Source: Parafrankia elaeagni (GTDB lineage Bacteria; Actinomycetota; Actinomycetes; Frankiales; Frankiaceae). Taken from it: a stretch of 36,110 nt of DNA. Of this stretch, positions 29,921-36,110 are shown piece by piece. A model generated the notes under the pieces. The model saw only the letters and a program-made list of their open reading frames with translations, was not told the origin of the DNA and searched no databases. The DNA lies in NCBI RefSeq assembly GCF_000374165.1, contig NZ_KB893761.1:189177-225286 (forward strand), in the 5' to 3' direction. How positions within the stretch are numbered: position 1 is the stretch's first letter; each line of letters starts with the position of its first letter. The position numbers and the translations under genes are program-made.

Positions 29921-32900
29921 ATGAGCAGCGCAGCGAGCGCGCACCCCCGGACCGAGCCCGACGACCAGGGCGAACGGGATCTGGTCGTCGTCATCAGCCC
30001 GTTCGGGGAGCCGGCGCCGCACCTGGTCGCGGCGGTCGGGCATGCCGGCGGCACGGGAATCCTCGATCTCGGCCTGGACCCGGCCCGCGGCCGCGAGGCA
30101 CTGGCCGCCGCGGCTGCCTGGTCGCCGGTGCCGATCGGAGTACGGGTGGCCCAGGGCTGCCCGCTGGAGCTGGCGGAGCTGCCTGCGTGCGTCGACACCG
30201 TGGTCCTCGGTGTCGACGCACCGTGGGGAGCGGCCGCGGTTTCCGCCGCGGGCCGGCGGGTGCTCGTCGAGGTGCTCTCGGTTTCGGCGGCGCGCCAAGC
30301 ACTCGACGACGGCGCGGATGGCCTGATCGCCCGCGGCAACGAGGCCGGCGGACGGGTCGGTGATCTCACGACATTCACTCTGCTCCAGTACCTGATCGCT
30401 GCGAAGCCGACACGGCTGGACGGAACAGTTGCCCCCGTGTGGGCCGCCGGTGGGATAGGCCCGGCGACCGCGGCGGCGGCTGTAGCCGGCGGCGCGGCCG
30501 GCGTCGTCCTCGACTCGCAGCTGGCTCTGGTACGGGAGGTGGAACTGCCCGCCGAGGTCGCGAAGGCCGTCCGCGCGATGGACGGCAGCGAGACCGCGCT
30601 GATCGACGGCCACCGGGTCTACGTGCGGCCTGACCTGCCCGTGGCCGGGCTGGTGGGCTGGGCGTCCGCGTCCGCCGTCCCGGGCGGGACGGTCGGAACC
30701 GGCGCGGGCGTCGCTGTGGTCACCGACGCCGGGCGGGCAGCGGACGAACCGGAGGTGGACTTCCGCGACACCGGTGGCGAGCGGGCGTCGGACGGCGCCC
30801 TGAGCGCCCCCACCGCCCCCACGGTCCCCGTCGCCCTGCGGCTGGGCGGGCGGGACCTGCGGGAGCAGCTGCTGCCGGTCGGGCAGGACGGCGCGTTCGC
30901 TGCCGGTCTCGCCGATCGCCACCACACGGCGAGCGCGGTTGTGCGGGCCGTACGGGAGTCGATCCGTTCCTCGCTCGCGTCAGCGGCCCGGCACCGGCCG
31001 CTCGCCCCGGGCTCGGCGTTCGCCGCCGCCCGCGGGCTGCGTCACGCCGTCGCACAGGGGCCGATGACCAGGGTCAGCGACAGGGCGCAGTTCGCGCTCT
31101 CGGTGGCCCGCGAGGGCGGACTGCCGTTCCTGGCCCTGGCCCTGATGAGCGGCAAGGAGACGCGAGCGCTCCTGGAGGAGACCGCCGCACTGCTCGGCGA
31201 CCTGCCCTGGGGCGTGGGGATTCTCGGCTTCGCGCCGCCGGAGACGCGGGCCGCCCAGCTGGACGCGGTCTACGCCGTCCGCCCGCCGTGCGCGCTGATC
31301 GCCGGTGGCCGACCGGCGCAGTCGGCGCCGCTGGAGGCGGTCGGGATCGACACCTTCCTGCACGTCCCGTCCCCGGGCCTGCTGGACCGGTTCCTCGCCG
31401 ACGGGGCGCGCAAGTTCGTCTTCGAGGGCCGCGAGTGCGGCGGCCACGTCGGGCCGCGGGCGAGCTTCCCGCTCTGGGAGGCGCAGATCGCCGGTCTGCT
31501 GGAGTTCGCCCGGCGCGGGGACGACGGGCCGGAGTCGCTGCGGGACCTGGACGTCCTGTTCGCCGGCGGGATCCACGACCCGGCCTCGGCCGCGATGGTC
31601 GCGGCGGCGGCGGCGCCGCTGGTCGACCGCGGTGCGCGGATCGGCGTGCTCATGGGCACCGCCTACCTGTTCACCGACGAGGCGGTCGCTGACGGGGCGA
31701 TCATGCCGGGCTTCCAGGACGCGGCGATCACCGCGTCCCGCACGGTGCTGCTCGAGACCTCGCCGGGGCACGCCACGCGGTGCGTGGAGTCCGCCTACGT
31801 GCATGACTTCCTCCGCCGGCGGGACGAGCTGGCCGCGGCCGGCGTCCCGCGCAAGGAGATGTGGGCCGAGCTGGAGCAGCTGAACCTCGGCCGGTTGCGC
31901 ATCGCCAGCCGGGGCGTGCGGCGGGAGGGCACCCAGCTGGTCACGGTCGGGCCCGACGAGCAGGCCACCGAGGGCATGTTCATGATTGGTCAGGTCGCCG
32001 GCCTGCGTTCGGCGCGGACGTCGATCGCCCGCCTGCACACCGAGGTCACCCAGGACGCGACAGCCCACCTGGCCGCTCGCGCGAGCGAGTTCGCCGGGGC
32101 GGCCGTCCCTGGTCCGGCCGGGCCCGCCGCGGCCCCCGTGGTTCGTTCGAGTGCTGATGATGGTGCTGACGGTGACCGGCTGGCGCGCGCCGCCCGTTCC
32201 GTCGCGGCGGTGCGTGAATCCGCCCGTCCGCTCGATGTCGCGATCATCGGAATGTCGGCCGTGTTTCCGCGGGCTGCCGACGACAAGGACTACTGGGCCA
32301 ACGTGGTCGCCGGGGTCGACGCGATAACCGAGGTCTCGCCCGAACGCTGGGACGCGGATTTCTTCTACGACTCCGACTCCATGGTGAAGGACGCCGGCCG
32401 GCGTACGCCGTCAAAATGGGGCGGCTTCCTGCCGCAGATTCCCTTCGACGCCCTTGCCTATGGAATTCCGCCCCGTTCGCTCCGCAGTATCGATCCGGGT
32501 CAGCTTCTCGCTCTTGAAGCGGCCTCCCGGGCTCTTCGCGACGCCGGATACGAGGACCGCCCGTTTGACCGGAAGCGTTCCTCGGTGGTGTTCGGTGCGG
32601 AGTCCGGATCGGACCTCTCCACCGCCTATGGTTTCCGTTCGGCTCATCGTTCCTGGGTCGGCGAGCTCCCCGCGGAGCTGGAGGAGATCCTGCCCGATCT
32701 CGACGAGGATTCCTTTCCGGGGCTGCTGGCGAACGTCATCGCCGGCCGGGTGGCCAACCGCCTTGATCTCGGCGGTCTGAACTTCACCGTGGATGCGGCC
32801 TGCGCCTCCTCTCTGGCCGCGTTGGACGCCGCCTGCAAGGAACTTTCGGCCGGTTCGTCCGACCTTGTGCTGTGCGGCGGGGTGGACACGCATTCAAGCG

Positions 32901-35900
32901 TGCATGACTTCCTGCTTTTCGCCTCGGTGCACGCGCTGTCCCCGGGTGGGCGGTGCCGCAGCTTCGCCGCCGGTGCGGACGGCACCAGCCTCGGTGAGGG
33001 CGTCGCGGTGGTCGTCCTCAAGCGGCTCGCGGACGCCCAGCGTGACGGTGACCGGATCCGGGCCGTGATCCGCGCGGTCGCCGGCTCGTCCGACGGCCGG
33101 GCCCTCGGGCTGACCGCCCCGCGCAAGGCCGGCCAGGTGATCGCGCTGGAACGTGCCTACTCGTCGGCGGGGATCTCGCCGTCCGAGGTGGGGATGCTGG
33201 AGGCGCACGCCACCGGCACCGTCGTCGGCGACCGGACGGAGCTCGCCACTCTCACCGAGGTGTTCAAGGAGCACGGCGCCGGCGCCGGCCAGTGCGCCGT
33301 CGGCTCGGTGAAGTCCCAGATCGGCCACACCAAGTGCGCCGCGGGGCTTGCCGGTCTGGTCAAGGTGGCACGCGCGGTGGAGACGGGCGTCCGCCCGCCG
33401 ACCCTGCACGTCGACCAGCCCAATCCGTACTGGGACCGGTCGGACAGCCCGTTCTACTTCGACGACCGGGCCCGGCCCTGGGTGGCGCCCGCCGGAGCCC
33501 GGCACGCCGGCCTGTCCGCCTTCGGCTTCGGCGGGACCAACTTCCACGTCGTCGTCTCCGCCTACGACAAGGCACCGGAGCCGGCTCACGGCCTGGACCG
33601 CTGGCCGGCCGAGCTGTTCCTGGTCCAGGGCCGCGACCGGGAGGCCGCGCTGCGCCGCCTGGACCGCCTGGACGCGCTCGCCCGTGCCAACGACGGTGCG
33701 GGACGTCCCTACCAGCTGCGCGATCTGGCCCGTACCGTGTGCGAGGAGGCCGGGGGACCGGTCCAGATCGCCTTCGTCGCGGACGACCTGGACGCCCTGG
33801 CGGGCGCGATCACCCAGGCCAGGGAGCCCCTTTCGGCCCCGCGGGCAGGCGTGTTCGTCCGCGGCGGTGACGACGGTGCCACGGTGGCCGCCGGCATCGC
33901 GCCGGGTCCCGACACCGGGGCCGAAGCGGTGCCCGGGGGCGACGGCACGGCGGGCAGCCTGGCCTTTGTCTTCCCGGGGCAGGGGAGCCAGCGGCCGGGC
34001 ATGCTCGCGGATCTCTTCGTGGCCTTTCCGCGGCTTCGTTCGCTGCTGGAGCTCGCCCCGGACGTGGCAGCGACCATGTTCCCCCCGGCGGCCTTCAGCG
34101 ACGCCGAGCGCGCCGCCCAGACCGCCGCCCTCACGGACACCCGGGCCGCCCAGCCCGCGTTGGGGCTGGCCGGACTGGCCGTCTTCGAGCTGCTGGCGGG
34201 GCTGCGGATCCGTCCGGATCACGTCGCCGGGCACTCGTACGGCGAGCTGGCGGCGCTCAGCGCCGCCGGCGTCCTCGACCGGGAGGCGCTCGTCCGGCTC
34301 AGCCGGGCCCGCGCGGACGCGATCCTCGCGGCGGCGGGCAGCGACCCCGGCACCATGGCCGCGGTGTCCGCGACAGCGGACCAGATCCGGGCCGCGCTCG
34401 GGGAACCCGCGGACGACGGCACCATCGCCGGCGTGGCCCTCGCCAACCAGAACGCACCCCGCCAGACGGTGATCTCCGGGCCGTCCGCCGCCGTCGACGC
34501 GGCGGTGGAGCGGCTGAAGGTGGCCGGCCTGTCGTCCCGGCGGATCCCGGTGGCCTGCGCCTTCCACAGCCCGGTCGTCGCCGGCGCCGCGCACACGCTC
34601 GCCACCGAGCTCGACGGGACGACTCTCGCGACGAACGTCATCCCGGTGTGGTCCAACACCCTGGCGGCCCCCTACCCGGGGACGCCGGCGGAGATCCGCG
34701 CGGTGCTCGCCGGCCAGGTCGCGGCGCCGGTCCGCTTCGTGGAGCAGATCGAGGCCATGTACGCCGCCGGCGTCCGTGTCTTCGTCGAGGCCGGGCCGGG
34801 CCGGGTGCTGGCACAGCTCATCGGCAAGATCCTCGCCGGCCGGCCGCACCGGGTGGTCGTCACCGACGCGCCGGCCGAGAACGGCCTGCGGCGCCTGCTG
34901 CTCGCCGTGGCCGAGCTCGCCGCGGCCGGCGTGGATGTCGACCCGTCCCCCCTGTTCACCGGGCGGGACACCCGTCCGGCCGCGGCCGAGCGCATGCCGC
35001 GCCGGCCCGGCTGGCTTCTCGACGGTGCCTACGTGCGGACCAGCGACGGACGTCAGCTGCCCGGCGGCCTGCTGCCGGCGCGGCGGATCGCCCCGGCCGC
35101 CCCGGTCACCGCCGCCCCGGTCACCGCCGCCCCGGTCACCGCCACCCCGGACAGCGGCGCCCCAGCCGCGCACCGACACGATCTTCTCGAATGGCCGGGT
35201 ACGGGGCCCGGCGAATCGGTGGGAGGTTCTGCAGTGGTCGATCTTCGGACCGTCAACGGGAACGGCGTCGCTCACCCGGCGGCAGGCCCGAGCCCGAACG
35301 GAGCCCGGGCCGCTGTCCCATCTGGCACAGCCCCGGCCGGCTCCGTCCCGGCTCCTGACGCCCCGCCCGCTGGTGCCCCGGCCGCTGCGGCGCCCGCCGC
35401 TCCCGGCCCGACCGACAGCCTGGTGCTGGAGTTCCTGCGGACGGGCCGAGAGCTCGTGGCCGCCCAGCGGGACGTCCTGCTCACCTACCTGAACGCCGGC
35501 CGGCCCGCGCCGGCCAGCACCGCACCGCCTGCCGCGCCGGCCCAGCTCCCGCTCGGCACCTCGCGGGCCTGGCCGGAGTCGAACGGCCACCTGCCCGGCA
35601 CGGCGGCGCAGGGCCCGGGCCTCGCCCACGCCCCACGCCACGCTGACTTCGGCGCGGCGGCCGTCGTGCCGCCGCCGACCGCGGCTGTCCCGACCGCGGC
35701 TGTCCCGACGGCAGGCGGGCTGGCGGCCGGCGCTCCGGAGACGGGCGTCTCCGTCAACGGCACCGGTGCCCTGCACGCCTCCCGGACTGTCTCGGTGCCC
35801 GCGCAGGTCACGGCGCGTTCGGTGGAGACAGCCGGGCCGGTGGTCCGTGGGATGGGTGAGGTCACGGATGCCGTGGTCGGGGTGATCGCGGATCTGACGG

Positions 35901-36110
35901 GTTATCCGGTGGAGATGCTGGAGCCTGATCTGGATCTTGAGGCTGATCTGTCGATTGATTCGATCAAGCGGACGGAGATCCTCGGGGAGCTTGCCGGGCG
36001 GGTGGGTCTGCCGGGTGCGGGCGGCGGGGCGTCCGAGCTGGACGAGTCGGTGGTCGAGGAGTTGGCGGCGGTGAAGACGGTGCGGGGGATCGCGACCTGG
36101 ATCGTCGAGC
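29921..36110 (+). CDS. PfaA-like type I lipid/polyketide synthase (NPD-NPD-KS-AT-ACP), truncated by window end
   Basis: 2063 codons visible; no stop. ATG 29921 follows AGGAGGAG at ideal spacing. Domains: NPD/FabK-like flavin domain 1 (about 15-235; AAGGIGPATA, but GNEAGGRVG with Arg145 where His is expected). NPD/FabK-like domain 2 (about 350-690; QGPMTRVSD, EGRECGGHVG with His509, AGGIHDPASA), resembling PfaD enoyl reductases. KS (about 770-1205; active Cys961 in DAACASSLAAL, His1096 in HATGT, His1136 in KSQIGHTKC). AT (about 1346-1640; Ser1439 in GHSYGELAAL, and CAFHSPVV, malonyl type). Ala/Pro linker with short repeats. ACP (about 1965-2055; Ser2014 in LSIDSIKRTEIL, the PUFA-synthase ACP motif). 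This predicts iterative assembly of a reduced or partly unsaturated long acyl chain from malonyl units in the cytoplasm; the product is unknown. Confidence 0.93.
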   Translation, partial: MSSAASAHPRTEPDDQGERDLVVVISPFGEPAPHLVAAVGHAGGTGILDLGLDPARGREALAAAAAWSPVPIGVRVAQGCPLELAELPACVDTVVLGVDAPWGAAAVSAAGRRVLVEVLSVSAARQALDDGADGLIARGNEAGGRVGDLTTFTLLQYLIAAKPTRLDGTVAPVWAAGGIGPATAAAAVAGGAAGVVLDSQLALVREVELPAEVAKAVRAMDGSETALIDGHRVYVRPDLPVAGLVGWASASAVPGGTVGTGAGVAVVTDAGRAADEPEVDFRDTGGERASDGALSAPTAPTVPVALRLGGRDLREQLLPVGQDGAFAAGLADRHHTASAVVRAVRESIRSSLASAARHRPLAPGSAFAAARGLRHAVAQGPMTRVSDRAQFALSVAREGGLPFLALALMSGKETRALLEETAALLGDLPWGVGILGFAPPETRAAQLDAVYAVRPPCALIAGGRPAQSAPLEAVGIDTFLHVPSPGLLDRFLADGARKFVFEGRECGGHVGPRASFPLWEAQIAGLLEFARRGDDGPESLRDLDVLFAGGIHDPASAAMVAAAAAPLVDRGARIGVLMGTAYLFTDEAVADGAIMPGFQDAAITASRTVLLETSPGHATRCVESAYVHDFLRRRDELAAAGVPRKEMWAELEQLNLGRLRIASRGVRREGTQLVTVGPDEQATEGMFMIGQVAGLRSARTSIARLHTEVTQDATAHLAARASEFAGAAVPGPAGPAAAPVVRSSADDGADGDRLARAARSVAAVRESARPLDVAIIGMSAVFPRAADDKDYWANVVAGVDAITEVSPERWDADFFYDSDSMVKDAGRRTPSKWGGFLPQIPFDALAYGIPPRSLRSIDPGQLLALEAASRALRDAGYEDRPFDRKRSSVVFGAESGSDLSTAYGFRSAHRSWVGELPAELEEILPDLDEDSFPGLLANVIAGRVANRLDLGGLNFTVDAACASSLAALDAACKELSAGSSDLVLCGGVDTHSSVHDFLLFASVHALSPGGRCRSFAAGADGTSLGEGVAVVVLKRLADAQRDGDRIRAVIRAVAGSSDGRALGLTAPRKAGQVIALERAYSSAGISPSEVGMLEAHATGTVVGDRTELATLTEVFKEHGAGAGQCAVGSVKSQIGHTKCAAGLAGLVKVARAVETGVRPPTLHVDQPNPYWDRSDSPFYFDDRARPWVAPAGARHAGLSAFGFGGTNFHVVVSAYDKAPEPAHGLDRWPAELFLVQGRDREAALRRLDRLDALARANDGAGRPYQLRDLARTVCEEAGGPVQIAFVADDLDALAGAITQAREPLSAPRAGVFVRGGDDGATVAAGIAPGPDTGAEAVPGGDGTAGSLAFVFPGQGSQRPGMLADLFVAFPRLRSLLELAPDVAATMFPPAAFSDAERAAQTAALTDTRAAQPALGLAGLAVFELLAGLRIRPDHVAGHSYGELAALSAAGVLDREALVRLSRARADAILAAAGSDPGTMAAVSATADQIRAALGEPADDGTIAGVALANQNAPRQTVISGPSAAVDAAVERLKVAGLSSRRIPVACAFHSPVVAGAAHTLATELDGTTLATNVIPVWSNTLAAPYPGTPAEIRAVLAGQVAAPVRFVEQIEAMYAAGVRVFVEAGPGRVLAQLIGKILAGRPHRVVVTDAPAENGLRRLLLAVAELAAAGVDVDPSPLFTGRDTRPAAAERMPRRPGWLLDGAYVRTSDGRQLPGGLLPARRIAPAAPVTAAPVTAAPVTATPDSGAPAAHRHDLLEWPGTGPGESVGGSAVVDLRTVNGNGVAHPAAGPSPNGARAAVPSGTAPAGSVPAPDAPPAGAPAAAAPAAPGPTDSLVLEFLRTGRELVAAQRDVLLTYLNAGRPAPASTAPPAAPAQLPLGTSRAWPESNGHLPGTAAQGPGLAHAPRHADFGAAAVVPPPTAAVPTAAVPTAGGLAAGAPETGVSVNGTGALHASRTVSVPAQVTARSVETAGPVVRGMGEVTDAVVGVIADLTGYPVEMLEPDLDLEADLSIDSIKRTEILGELAGRVGLPGAGGGASELDESVVEELAAVKTVRGIATWIVE
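35099..35143 (+). repeat. Three perfect 15-bp copies in the synthase linker
   Basis: The unit GCCCCGGTCACCGCC gives APVTA repeats between AT and ACP. A second 15-bp duplication (PTAAV) occurs near 35680-35710. Confidence 0.88.

Noticed and set aside
29214-29924. 236-residue frame ending at the synthase start
   Set aside because: Uneven third-position GC, no domain; its last codons only overlap the ribosome site and ATG of the synthase.

Overview
This window is high-GC actinobacterial DNA. The codon usage, frequent GTG starts, abundant short tandem repeats inside genes, Pro/Gly-rich proteins without obvious homologues, a LuxR/LAL regulator and a large polyketide/secondary-lipid synthase suggest a Frankia-like or related filamentous actinomycete. 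The genus is an inference from gene style, not from a marker gene.

Region 1 (1-5472) is accessory. It opens with the end of a 42-residue-repeat TPR protein and an orphan 197-residue protein. A small integrative element follows: a divergent AlpA-type regulator with a paired palindromic operator, a 78-residue protein, a RepSA-like replication initiator, an excisionase (xis) and a tyrosine integrase (int). The rep-xis-int row runs toward the 3' end of a tRNA-Leu(TAG) gene on the opposite strand, the usual docking geometry of actinomycete integrative elements (AICEs). No TraB/FtsK-type transfer gene is visible.

Region 2 (5473-12184) is redox and envelope housekeeping. It holds a small repeat-bearing orphan, a Bcp-type peroxiredoxin and a tightly overlapping Sco1 / MauE-DoxX / DsbA-like row that looks like a copper-and-thiol assembly operon. 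A membrane protein lies upstream of that row, and a divergent DUF3618 / histidine-phosphatase pair ends in a strong hairpin.

Region 3 (12185-19928) is almost entirely minus-strand. It holds a flippase-like (LPG-synthase TM) membrane protein, two translationally coupled proteins with degenerate Nudix boxes (one fused to TerB), an RsbW-like ATPase, and two Pro/Gly-rich orphans, one with an internal array of 10-residue repeats.

Region 4 (20302-27802) holds a stand-alone GroES-like protein, a DUF4193 zinc-ribbon protein, a 1257-residue LAL-type LuxR regulator, a DUF6458-like membrane protein and a second LuxR-type regulator with a dyad in its promoter region.

Region 5 (27803-36110) is a 2.1-kb stretch without a convincing gene, then the first 2063 codons of a PfaA-like synthase that runs off the window. 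Its order is NPD/FabK-like domain (catalytic His replaced by Arg), intact NPD/FabK-like domain, KS, malonyl-type AT, long linker and PUFA-type ACP. Fusion of a PfaD-like enoyl reductase to the front of a PfaA-like synthase, with a second, apparently dead copy, is the most interesting feature here. The two coupled Nudix pseudoenzymes come next.
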